A stretch of 10,444 nucleotides of DNA from Desulfurococcales archaeon (GTDB taxonomy: Archaea > Thermoproteota > Thermoprotei_A > Sulfolobales > Desulfurococcaceae). Location: contig JAMOPC010000292.1 of assembly GCA_027064845.1 (NCBI GenBank), positions 1-10,444 of the forward strand, written 5' to 3'. Shown here in pieces: positions 1 to 6,651 of this stretch. Both the position numbers and the translations under genes were made by a program. The notes beneath the pieces are model-generated. The model had not been told where the DNA came from, made no database searches, and worked only from the letters and a program-made list of their open reading frames with translations. Numbering within the stretch: position 1 is the first letter of the stretch; each line of letters starts with the position of its first letter.

Positions 1-25
1 TTAATACAACTACTGTTTTTTGTTT

Positions 26-32
26 GGGGGTG
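26..32 (+). promoter_or_regulatory. Candidate Shine-Dalgarno for the Kef-type gene
   Basis: GGGGGTG lies 7 bases before the TTG at 40. It competes with the purine run at 43-57 (GGTGGTGAGGAGGAG), which would serve a TTG at 61 with a short spacer. The two sites imply alternative starts, and sequence alone does not decide between them. Confidence 0.4.
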
Positions 33-39
33 TTGTGTT

Positions 40-1257
40 TTGGGTGGTGAGGAGGAGCTTTTGTATGATTTGTTTTTGGCGTTGTTTTTCGCATTTGTTG
101 TTGCTAGGATTTTTGAAGAATTGATGGCTAGGCTTGGTCAGCCTACTGTTATTGGTGATCTTTTGACTGGTTTGATTTTTGGTGCTAGTTTTCTAGGATG
201 GTATCCTGTTAATGATATGATTAGGGCTTTGAGTACTTTTGGAATAGTTTTGCTTCTCTTCTATGCGGGTTTGGAGACTCATTATAGTGATTTTATGCGT
301 AGCTTACCGTATTATGGAATAATAACTGTTGGTGAAGCATTAGCAGCTTTTGGTTTAGGCTATACTATTGGTATTTTATGGGGTTATCCGCCACGCTCGG
401 CTTATTTCATAGGCGCTGTTCTCGAAGCTACTAGTGTTAGCGTATCTGTCAAGACTCTCATAGAAATAAAGAAGCTCAATACACCCGAAGGATATACCGT
501 TATGGGTATTGCCGTCTTAGACGATTTAACAGCCTTAATAACAATAGTTGCTGGCGCATCATTAATACATGAAGCAACATTCGATATCCCCGCAATAGCC
601 AAGGTTATAATCATAGCTTTCCTTGTATGGCTAGCAATAGTGCTGGGAATACACAGATTAGGCAGCTACATAACAAAAGCCGCAAGCTACCTCCACACAG
701 ACGAATCAATCCTAGCAACTGTTCTAGGACTCCTCGTAGGATTAGCATACATAGTTAAATATGTTAATCTATCACCCCTCGTAGTAGCATATGCTACCGG
801 CCTAGGCCTATCAGAAGCTTGGGGCTCGAAAACAGTATCAGACAAAATAAGAATACTAGCAGTCTTGTTCTCAGTACTATTCTTTATCACCACAACAGCT
901 GCCATAGACATTAAAAAAGCACTCACACCAGAATATATTCCATTCTACTTAGCCATGATCACAGCAGCATTCATCGGCAAATTACTTGGAGGAGGCCTCA
1001 CCTCATTCCTACTAGGATATCCTGCTAGAGCAGCACTAAGAGTAAGTATAGGTCTTTTCCCAAGAGCCGAGTTCTGCCTAATAGCAGCATATATAGGATA
1101 TAGTGCCGGATTATTAGGACCAGAAGTTTACTTAGCAGCAATACTTATAACAATAGTAACAAACTTCGCAACACCCCCTCTCTTAAAATATGTTTACACA
1201 CATGGACCCGTATACAAAGAAATTAAGCTAAGACTCGGAAAAACCATAAAAGTATAA
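40..1257 (+). CDS. CPA2/Kef-type Na+(K+)/H+ antiporter, membrane domain only
   Basis: A 405-residue, almost wholly hydrophobic protein of the monovalent cation:proton antiporter-2 family, expected to exchange Na+ or K+ for protons across the cytoplasmic membrane. Family marks: LLLFYAGLE (about 71-79), a serine/threonine-rich stretch (EATSVSVSVKTL, 129-140), LNTPEG (146-151), VLDDL with paired aspartates D161-D162 as probable ion-binding residues, and RAEFCLIAA near the C terminus. The protein ends at the membrane domain; the TrkA/RCK nucleotide-binding domain of KefB/C is absent. The start is uncertain: TTG at 40 has a GGGGGTG site at 26-32, while TTG at 61 lies just after a GGTGGTGAGGAGGAG purine run (43-57) and would give a protein seven residues shorter. 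The frame is also open to the window edge, so a more distal start cannot be excluded. Base composition drifts from T/G-rich to A/C-rich along the gene, yet the protein stays coherent. Family call firm, ion specificity unknown. Confidence 0.9.
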   Translation: MGGEEELLYDLFLALFFAFVVARIFEELMARLGQPTVIGDLLTGLIFGASFLGWYPVNDMIRALSTFGIVLLLFYAGLETHYSDFMRSLPYYGIITVGEALAAFGLGYTIGILWGYPPRSAYFIGAVLEATSVSVSVKTLIEIKKLNTPEGYTVMGIAVLDDLTALITIVAGASLIHEATFDIPAIAKVIIIAFLVWLAIVLGIHRLGSYITKAASYLHTDESILATVLGLLVGLAYIVKYVNLSPLVVAYATGLGLSEAWGSKTVSDKIRILAVLFSVLFFITTTAAIDIKKALTPEYIPFYLAMITAAFIGKLLGGGLTSFLLGYPARAALRVSIGLFPRAEFCLIAAYIGYSAGLLGPEVYLAAILITIVTNFATPPLLKYVYTHGPVYKEIKLRLGKTIKV

Positions 1258-1274
1258 AGACACGCTGATGAACA

Positions 1275-2579
1275 ATGTACGAACTCCTAGTACTCACCTT
1301 ATTGTTTTTAATGATAACACTTGTAATCTTAGGTAAACCAGAAAGACACTTGGTTGGACTAATAATAATTTTAACTCTTCTATTTTCCAAAGCACTCTCA
1401 ATAGAAGAAACTATTACATATATTAATTGGGATGTTCTAGGACTTATTCTTGGAATGAGTATTTTTAGCGTGTTCCTCGAAATAAGCGGAATAGCAGAAT
1501 TAGTAGCTAGAATACTCATCTATAAGATACAAAACCCCTTCTTACTCTTCTTCACACTAATATTTTCCTCAGGAATAATCAGCATAGTTCTAGAAAACGT
1601 CACAGTAGTATTATTGTTTGCACCAATAGTTTTTCAAATAGGAAAACTTACCAGAATCGACGTAACAGGACTAATGATCGGAGTCGCTCTTGCATCAAAC
1701 ATGGCCGGATCAGCAACTATGATCGGAGATCCTCCAGCAATAATAACAGCAGGACACTTCAACTTATCCTTCATGGACTTCATAATATATAGGGGAAAAC
1801 CATCAATGTTTTTCATAACACTAATACCAATGATTCTCTCATGTCTAACATATACGTATATAGAGCATAGGAAGATTGAAGAAAGAAAAATATTATTAGG
1901 CGAAATAGTTTTTAGTAGAGAAAAACTCTTCTTCGGCATAGATAAATTATTCATCTACGAAACACTGTTGTTCCTGGCAATAAAAATAACACTATTAAGC
2001 ATTAGGGATATAATACATGTACCTCTAACTATTGCAGCTCTTATAGGAGTAGGAGGCTTAGCAATTACAAGGATCGTAATCCATAAAGATCTAAGATCAG
2101 TTAGGAAAGCAGTTAAGCAAGGATTCGAGTGGAAACTACTCGTCTTCCTTGCAGGAGTATTTACTCTATCTGGAGCATTCGCAAAGTATGGATTAGCAGA
2201 AAAGTTTGCTGAAACCCTACTTAGTTACACAAGTAACAACATATTCCTAATCACAACTATACTCATATGGTTCTCAGTAGCCGTATCAGCGGTAATGGAT
2301 AATACCCCTTATGTAGTCACAATGCTACCAGTAATAGATCGATTAGCCGTACACCTAGACATAGATCCAGTAACACTTGCTTGGGCATTACTGCTTGGAG
2401 CAACTCTCGGAGGAGGAATAACATATATTGGTGCATCAGCTAATCTTGTAGCAGTAAGACTTCTTGAAAAACAAGGCAATAAAATAACATTTACTCATTT
2501 TATAAAGAAAAGCCTACCATTTAACCTAGTTAATATTTTTAGTGGATGGTTACTCTTCATAATTTTCTGGCTTACATAA
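1275..2579 (+). CDS. ArsB/NhaD-type ion permease (ion transporter superfamily)
   Basis: A 434-residue membrane protein with about 11-12 predicted helices, belonging to the ArsB/NhaD/P-protein/CitM group. The two inverted halves are visible: LENVTVV (106-112) followed by SATMIGDPPA (146-155) in the first, and MDNTPYV (341-347) followed by LGATLGGGITYIGASANLVA (374-393) in the second. The paired re-entrant motifs and Asn/Thr-rich helix breaks are characteristic of the family. Between them lies a charged cytoplasmic loop (about 196-225). Substrate could be Na+/H+ exchange, arsenite or an organic or inorganic anion. No ars genes are nearby, so NhaD-like antiport or a general anion role is at least as likely as arsenite efflux. 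ATG 1275 follows GCTGATG at 1264-1270. The gene begins 17 bases after the Kef-type gene, suggesting a two-gene unit. It ends 9 bases from the converging respiratory operon. Confidence 0.85.
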   Translation: MYELLVLTLLFLMITLVILGKPERHLVGLIIILTLLFSKALSIEETITYINWDVLGLILGMSIFSVFLEISGIAELVARILIYKIQNPFLLFFTLIFSSGIISIVLENVTVVLLFAPIVFQIGKLTRIDVTGLMIGVALASNMAGSATMIGDPPAIITAGHFNLSFMDFIIYRGKPSMFFITLIPMILSCLTYTYIEHRKIEERKILLGEIVFSREKLFFGIDKLFIYETLLFLAIKITLLSIRDIIHVPLTIAALIGVGGLAITRIVIHKDLRSVRKAVKQGFEWKLLVFLAGVFTLSGAFAKYGLAEKFAETLLSYTSNNIFLITTILIWFSVAVSAVMDNTPYVVTMLPVIDRLAVHLDIDPVTLAWALLLGATLGGGITYIGASANLVAVRLLEKQGNKITFTHFIKKSLPFNLVNIFSGWLLFIIFWLT

Positions 2580-2588
2580 AACGGTATT

Positions 2589-3563
2589 TCATATAAGAGA
2601 TACTATTAATGCAAAAAACGATAATACCATAGGGTATTTCCACAAGAATCTAAGTGCTTGAGTCGGCGTAAATCTAGGCATAACATTATCAATTATAGAC
2701 AATACTGCAAAGACTAAAAGATATTTGACAAGTATCACTACAACACCAAGTATATAGTTTTGAGATATCATAACAGGCCAAGAACCACCTAAGAACAACA
2801 ATACATATATCAGTGGCAACACTATTCTCTCTGCAAATAATATAAAGAAAATAAATGCTAATCTAGGACCTCCATACTCTGTGAATAATCCCCAATATAT
2901 CTCTCCCTCCGCCTCCGGGAAATCAAATGGCTTAATCTCTAACACAGCCATTAATGCTAAGAAACCAGCAATAGCTGCTATAACCATAGCTATAAACGAT
3001 GACACATCTACAGTCCATAATTTATCGGATACAAGTGATGTTAAGTAAATACTATAACTAGCACTATACTCCTTACTAGCAATAATTACTGGAACTAGAA
3101 AACTAGCAATAAAAGCTGGTTCACTCCCTACAATCAATGCCATATATCTCCCAACACCAAGGCTTGTATATGGATTAGGAGTGGCAAGACCCATTAATAA
3201 TACAGCAATACTAGCCCATAATGCGAGATAGAAGAACACTATAACATCATATCCACTATATAATGGCTTAAAAGCTAAAGGCGTCATAACTAGAAGTGCA
3301 GCAAGTGATCCTATACCTAGAGAAGCTATTATTAATGGCAAAAACTTCACAGAATACTTTGAGACCACATCTTCTTTCAATAATAACTTCATAAAATCAG
3401 CGAACGGCTGTAATAACCCAAACGGACCAACATATGTTGGACCCCTCCTATACTGGATCCTCCCCGTAATCTTACGGTGTATCCATTGTGTAAAGATTAT
3501 CATTACTATAACGAAAACAAGGCCTGGATATACAAGTGATTCTATAATATACTCAAACATCAT
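2589..3563 (-). CDS. mbxM: NuoH/MbhM-like membrane subunit of the respiratory complex
   Basis: The subunit that connects the hydrophilic arm to the membrane arm in complex I and MBH/MBX complexes. About 324 residues and eight predicted helices. Diagnostic motifs: GRIQYRRGP followed by VGPFGLLQPFADFMKLLLKED just after the first helix (loop facing the electron-transfer arm), and PFDFPEAEGEIYWGLFTEYGG in the middle, carrying the acidic residues of the coupling chamber. In-frame reading extends 22 codons further, but those overlap the upstream gene by 70 bases. ATG at 3563 overlaps the upstream TGA as ATGA. A second ATG directly follows at 3560 and sits about 5 bases after GGGGTGG, so either is possible and both give a protein starting just before the first helix. 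This is the last gene of the operon. Its distal position, far from the NuoB/D-like genes, is unusual. Family assignment is very firm. Confidence 0.95.
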   Translation of the reverse strand: MMFEYIIESLVYPGLVFVIVMIIFTQWIHRKITGRIQYRRGPTYVGPFGLLQPFADFMKLLLKEDVVSKYSVKFLPLIIASLGIGSLAALLVMTPLAFKPLYSGYDVIVFFYLALWASIAVLLMGLATPNPYTSLGVGRYMALIVGSEPAFIASFLVPVIIASKEYSASYSIYLTSLVSDKLWTVDVSSFIAMVIAAIAGFLALMAVLEIKPFDFPEAEGEIYWGLFTEYGGPRLAFIFFILFAERIVLPLIYVLLFLGGSWPVMISQNYILGVVVILVKYLLVFAVLSIIDNVMPRFTPTQALRFLWKYPMVLSFFALIVSLI

Positions 3564-3910
3564 ATCCACCCCGCAACAACCAGTATAACTAACAATACCG
3601 CTAACAATATGAGCATCCAAGCAAACCAATTATTCAATAAACTAGTACCACCACCTTCTTCTATAATACGAGAAGCTCTGGGAAAAGATCTCTTGATAAT
3701 ATCCATAAATACTCTCGATACTGGAACAGACAAGGTTTCCTCGGAATATTCTAATCCACACATAACAACATCTTCCTTAATACGAGAAGGTGAGACAAGC
3801 TTCTTCCAATACATTCTACCAAGTAATTCATAAAATAGAACATATATAACCACACCATTGATTACCATTAATCCCGTCAACCACATTATTATCGTATATA
3901 AATCAAACAT
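3560..3910 (-). CDS. Small two-helix membrane protein, MbhI-like
   Basis: A 116-residue protein with one helix at each end (about 5-28 and 94-115). The middle is charged and partly amphipathic (about 38-85), containing DVVMCGLEYSEE with C51-G52, then a helix with SVPVSRVFMDIIKRSF, then a GGG turn. The layout resembles MbhI and the C-terminal part of HycC/HyfB-type antiporter subunits. There a cysteine-glycine loop is followed by a lateral amphipathic helix and a last membrane helix that brace the complex. A NuoA-like role was considered, but the acidic FDxE motif of NuoA is not seen. The gene sits between mrpE and the nuoH-like gene, with GGAGGTG at 3919-3925, eight bases before the ATG, and its stop overlaps the next start. 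Being a subunit of the complex is well supported by context; the MbhI equivalence is moderately supported. Confidence 0.7.
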   Translation of the reverse strand: MFDLYTIIMWLTGLMVINGVVIYVLFYELLGRMYWKKLVSPSRIKEDVVMCGLEYSEETLSVPVSRVFMDIIKRSFPRASRIIEEGGGTSLLNNWFAWMLILLAVLLVILVVAGWI

Positions 3911-3918
3911 TTAATCAA

Positions 3919-3925
3919 CACCTCC
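3919..3925 (-). promoter_or_regulatory. Strong Shine-Dalgarno of the MbhI-like gene
   Basis: GGAGGTG on the minus strand, 8 bases before ATG 3910. It falls in one of the few untranslated spacers of the operon (3911-3931, 21 bases), so this gene can be initiated independently rather than only by coupling. Confidence 0.75.
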
Positions 3926-3931
3926 TTTTAA

Positions 3932-4435
3932 CTAATCAAATATCTTACGAGCATATTTTTCAAAAAGTGCTGAAATGTTTTCTTTGGCAATTTTGTCTGA
4001 AATATCCACGGCTTTGATCCAGTGAACATAAAGATACTTGCGTTTTTCGTCAACATCCACCGTTATAGTACCGGGGGTATTCGTTATAGAGTTAGCAATT
4101 GTAGTTAATGCATAATCGGTAGAAACATTATATGGTACCCTAACAATAGCTGGTTTAATACCAGATGGATTAAATATTAGTTTCAATACTTCCCAATGTG
4201 CCTTAGCCTCTACTATAGTGAAGTAAAGTACAGCATAAATTATTAACCAGAACCACCTAACAGGATCCAATACTTTGGAGGTTTTTTCTACAACAACATC
4301 CCCGAACAAGTAACCGACGACTATAGCAATAATGATGCCTAATATTAATTCAAATAGACTAAACGAACCAGTATAAATTATATAGAGTATGATCAATGGT
4401 ATCATTAAGCCCAGTATCGCTTTAATTCTCTTCAC
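3932..4435 (-). CDS. mrpE: MrpE/MnhE-like subunit (MbhA equivalent)
   Basis: A 167-residue subunit of the Mrp-type sodium/proton module. Two or three N-terminal helices (about 8-45 and 60-80) are followed by a cytoplasmic domain with the family signature: PAIVRVPYNVSTDYALTTIANSI, NTPGTITVDVDE and LYVHWIKAVD (about residues 94-145). This matches the usual MrpE pattern of a P-rich start, ANxITLTPGT and LYVH. The GTG start overlaps the mrpC stop as GTGA, with AGGGTGA six bases upstream. In the Pyrococcus-type operons this subunit (A) is, to my knowledge, the first gene; here it is near the end, after mrpC. No sign of damage. Assignment firm. Confidence 0.92.
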   Translation of the reverse strand: MKRIKAILGLMIPLIILYIIYTGSFSLFELILGIIIAIVVGYLFGDVVVEKTSKVLDPVRWFWLIIYAVLYFTIVEAKAHWEVLKLIFNPSGIKPAIVRVPYNVSTDYALTTIANSITNTPGTITVDVDEKRKYLYVHWIKAVDISDKIAKENISALFEKYARKIFD

Positions 4436-4854
4436 TTAGCTTCACCCTTAATCTTCTTCTCTAGTAACCTAACATCTAGTGTGCCATACTTCTGGTAAAG
4501 TAATAGAGAAACATAACCAAGAAAAACAAGTACAGCTAATCCAATAACAATTGCTGTAACCACTAATACTTGTGGAATAGGATCTACTGCACTCTTAGAA
4601 AATTCTTTAAGAACATCACTACCCACTTCTTCATGGTTAGTAAACGATATTCCGGGAAAAACAGGAGGCTTAATTACACCACTATGAACACCTAGCATAA
4701 CTGCAATAAGATTACCAGTATCACTGAGAATGCTTAACAATATAAGTTTCTTAACAATATTAGGCCTAGTAGCCATGCCATAGATAGTCATAGCTATAAT
4801 TCCTATAGTAACCACATATATGTATCCCCAAATAATTGCTGAGAAATCAATCAC
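4432..4854 (-). CDS. mrpC: MrpC/MnhC-like subunit (NuoK-like, MbhG equivalent)
   Basis: A 140-residue NuoK-like subunit with three predicted helices (about 8-27, 33-53, 93-120). SDTGNLIAVMLG lies in the second helix. VDPIPQVLVVTAIVIGLAV in the third is the MrpC signature of DPLPQALVLTAIVI type. The loop between helices two and three (about 57-90) is rich in acidic residues and longer than in many homologues. The GTG start at 4854 is fixed by a perfect GGAGGTGATC four bases upstream, and it overlaps the stop of the previous gene as GTGA. It is expected to form part of the ion path of the antiporter module beside MrpD-like subunits. Confidence 0.92.
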   Translation of the reverse strand: MIDFSAIIWGYIYVVTIGIIAMTIYGMATRPNIVKKLILLSILSDTGNLIAVMLGVHSGVIKPPVFPGISFTNHEEVGSDVLKEFSKSAVDPIPQVLVVTAIVIGLAVLVFLGYVSLLLYQKYGTLDVRLLEKKIKGEAK

Positions 4855-5672
4855 TCAAGATCACCTCCTTTAATGAGCTCTTCTCTGGGCAAAGCCATTA
4901 TGATAAAAGCTAAGCTAAGACCTGCTGAGACCGCTAAGAACTCAGCAATATTCAAGAAAATCAATGAACCACTATACAGCACGTCCCCTAGTAATCCGAG
5001 ATTAATCAAGTACCCATAACCAATAGGAGCCCATGGTTTCCACTGATTTTGCACGATATACCCTGTTGCTCCAATTGTTAAGCCAGCTATAAAGACCGCC
5101 ATTATTACTATGGAAATTATGATTAAACCCATTGTTCTAAAACCAAGTAATCGGACTTTACTCCACCCCCTCCTATATAAGAAGCCCACGCCTAAAGCTA
5201 CGATAGCTAGTAATGATGCAACAGCAAATATACTACCACCCTGGAAACCACCACCAGGAGTAAGGTGTCCATGTAAAGCAACACTCGCAGCCACAACAGG
5301 TATTGATACAAGAACTATTTTTGTTACTGTTTTAGAAATAACGCTCATTCCACGTATACCTAGTTTCGATGGATCTATCTTAACACTTCTAACCAGCATC
5401 AATCCCCCGATAATAGCGAAGAAGAATACACTTGTCTCGTAAACAGTATCTAGTCCACGGTAATCCCATAAAATACTCGTTACTACTTCTGGACTAGCAC
5501 TCCATAGTTCTTTTCTTTCTGAATTATATGCAGTTTCCAAAAACCATGACGCTAACCATCTATTATCTTCCTGTGGAGGAACAATGATTATCGCTAGTGA
5601 TACAAGTAGATAAACTAGTGCTAAAACAATTAAACCAGCTAAAACCCCTAGCAGAATTTCCTTATTTTTCAT
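4851..5672 (-). CDS. mrpB: Fused MbhE + MrpB/MbhF-like subunit
   Basis: A 273-residue protein that joins two modules that are separate genes in Pyrococcus MBH. Residues 1-100 hold an N-terminal helix (about 7-31), an outward loop (32-60), and the MbhE-like stretch PEVVTSILWDYRGLDTVYET leading into a helix (about 61-95). Residues 115-265 are the MnhB/MrpB domain, with HGHLTPGGGFQGGSIFAVA (134-152), the glycine-rich family hallmark, and four further helices. A fusion is, as I recall, the arrangement found in MBX-type rather than MBH-type operons, which agrees with the large-subunit motifs. ATG 5672 is preceded by AGGTGG (5678-5683) and overlaps the upstream gene by 11 bases. The two-module call is based on visible motifs; the exact domain boundary is approximate. 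Confidence 0.9.
   Translation of the reverse strand: MKNKEILLGVLAGLIVLALVYLLVSLAIIIVPPQEDNRWLASWFLETAYNSERKELWSASPEVVTSILWDYRGLDTVYETSVFFFAIIGGLMLVRSVKIDPSKLGIRGMSVISKTVTKIVLVSIPVVAASVALHGHLTPGGGFQGGSIFAVASLLAIVALGVGFLYRRGWSKVRLLGFRTMGLIIISIVIMAVFIAGLTIGATGYIVQNQWKPWAPIGYGYLINLGLLGDVLYSGSLIFLNIAEFLAVSAGLSLAFIIMALPREELIKGGDLE
4859..4868 (-). promoter_or_regulatory. Perfect Shine-Dalgarno of mrpC
   Basis: GGAGGTGATC on the minus strand with a 4-base spacer to GTG 4854. It lies inside the last codons of the preceding mrpB-like gene, so it supports both the GTG start and translational coupling. It is also the best match in the window to the archaeal 16S rRNA tail. Confidence 0.85.
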
Positions 5673-5958
5673 TCATACCACCTAGTTCTTTTAAGTTATC
5701 ATATTCTTTGGACTCTGTTCTCGAAATAATGAATAAGAACAAAGCAGTATACATGCCAACACCGACAGCAACATATGCAAGCACGAGATCAGGTGCTGCT
5801 AGTAAAGTAAATACTAGTGTATAAGCAACTGCTTGTCCAGCAGAATAAATAACTGCTTTAACCAGATCTTTTTCGATCATTGTCTTATAAGTTAGTATTA
5901 ATGCATATGTCATGAATAAAGCAATCAATATATAACAAACAGGCACACTAAGAATCAT
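5662..5958 (-). CDS. DUF4040 / MbhD-like subunit of the antiporter module
   Basis: A 98-residue protein with three predicted helices. The conserved stretch AVIYSAGQAVAYTLVFTLLA and then APDLVLAYVAVGVGMYTALF is the signature of the DUF4040 part of MrpA/MrpB and of MbhD. Equivalents form the junction between the MrpA-type C-terminal part and the MrpB module. The family consensus is of the type APDVALTEAAVGAG; here the TE pair is LAY, so the conserved glutamate of that motif appears to be replaced by alanine. The start ATG overlaps the mrpG stop as ATGA, with GGGGTTGATC five bases upstream. Confidence 0.88.
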   Translation of the reverse strand: MILSVPVCYILIALFMTYALILTYKTMIEKDLVKAVIYSAGQAVAYTLVFTLLAAPDLVLAYVAVGVGMYTALFLFIISRTESKEYDNLKELGGMNEK

Positions 5959-6344
5959 TTCTCGATCAACCCCTTTTCCTCATCCTCTCTTAACCGATCA
6001 ACTACTATGGGTTCTGGCTCAACTATACGTGATTTATGCGTACCTTGTGCAAGAGCATGACTGCCTACTGGAGCTGTTAATACTAGGAAAAATGCAGTAG
6101 TAAAAGATATTCCAGCAACATAGAATCTATTAGTACCCATCCAATCAAGTGTTAATGATATAAGACCTAATCCAATGAGTGGGTAAAATCCACCACCAAC
6201 AGCACCTATTGTAGCAGCATGTAGTCGTAGGTAGAAGTTCTTGAATCTATTCATACCAATAGCTGCTAGTAAATCCAGAATTCCTCCTAAAAATACGAGG
6301 AAAAGCCCAACGTAGAAGACCAACGTATTTATTATTTCACTCAT
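5955..6344 (-). CDS. mrpG: MrpG/MnhG-like subunit (MbhC equivalent)
   Basis: About 129 residues with three helices. The signature AAIGMNRFKNFYLRLHAATIGAVGG (residues 27-51, key positions R33, F37, R40, LHAAT) is the usual MrpG motif, and VGSHALAQGTHKS after the third helix matches the family's SAHALARAA pattern. The last 30 residues are a charged cytoplasmic tail (EPEPIVVDRLREDEEKG). Two in-frame starts compete: GTG at 6347 and ATG at 6344. Both are near a GGTGAT at 6353-6358 that lies in the end of mrpF. ATG with an 8-base spacer is preferred. The role is as a structural subunit of the sodium/proton module. Confidence 0.92.
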   Translation of the reverse strand: MSEIINTLVFYVGLFLVFLGGILDLLAAIGMNRFKNFYLRLHAATIGAVGGGFYPLIGLGLISLTLDWMGTNRFYVAGISFTTAFFLVLTAPVGSHALAQGTHKSRIVEPEPIVVDRLREDEEKGLIEK

Positions 6345-6349
6345 CACCG

Positions 6350-6640
6350 CTAATCACCAAGCTCCTTCCTCATCAAGTATTTTGAAACATACATGTCTAG
6401 GAGATAAGCCCATAATACTAATGGCAAAGCACCAACACTTAGCAGGGGAGAATTACATGCTATGCTGAAAATTATGATAAATACCGCAAGATCATATGAG
6501 AGCACATCAACAGCTAATACCATATCTGGCAATGTTGGGCCTTTTACAAGTCTTATGAAATAGAATATAGAAGCCGTTATGAATAACCCAGTAGCAATTG
6601 ATAATAAAAACATCGTAGTAGATTGATCGGGCATAAGCAT
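6350..6640 (-). CDS. mrpF: MrpF/MnhF-like subunit (MbhB equivalent)
   Basis: About 96 residues, three helices, with the MrpF signature FIRLVKGPTLPDMVLAVDVLSYDL (key residues GPTLPD and the acidic AVD). A longer reading from GTG at 6649 is possible. However, that GTG is part of AGGTGAT (6645-6651), an excellent ribosome binding site four bases before ATG 6640, so the ATG is chosen. The gene begins 11 bases after the stop of the NuoI-like gene. It opens the block of Mrp-module genes that follows the hydrophilic arm. Confidence 0.9.
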   Translation of the reverse strand: MLMPDQSTTMFLLSIATGLFITASIFYFIRLVKGPTLPDMVLAVDVLSYDLAVFIIIFSIACNSPLLSVGALPLVLWAYLLDMYVSKYLMRKELGD

Positions 6641-6644
6641 TTTT

Positions 6645-6651
6645 ATCACCT
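6645..6651 (-). promoter_or_regulatory. Shine-Dalgarno deciding the mrpF start
   Basis: AGGTGAT with a 4-base spacer to ATG 6640. The GTG at 6647-6649, which a longest-frame reading would take as the start, lies inside this site and is more likely mRNA leader than coding sequence. Confidence 0.75.

Noticed and set aside
1..7. TTAATAC at the left edge as a TATA box for the Kef-type gene
   Set aside because: The spacing to TTG 40 would be acceptable, but the window starts here, no BRE can be examined, and the AT-rich match is too weak to support a promoter.
1275..2579. Naming the second transporter arsB (arsenite efflux)
   Set aside because: The superfamily motifs do not separate arsenite from Na+/H+ or anion transport, and no arsR, arsA or arsC gene is nearby.
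3564..3629. A 22-residue N-terminal extension of the NuoH-like protein
   Set aside because: It overlaps the end of the upstream gene by 70 bases, has no family-like sequence (cysteine-rich and polar), and the ATGA overlap at 3560-3563 offers a normal start just before the first helix.
5110..5442. Long open frames antisense to the genes, for example inside the MrpB-like gene and at 687-926, 1634-1954 and 9486-9890
   Set aside because: They lie fully inside well-identified membrane-protein genes on the other strand and their translations resemble no known family; they are expected by-products of the coding bias.
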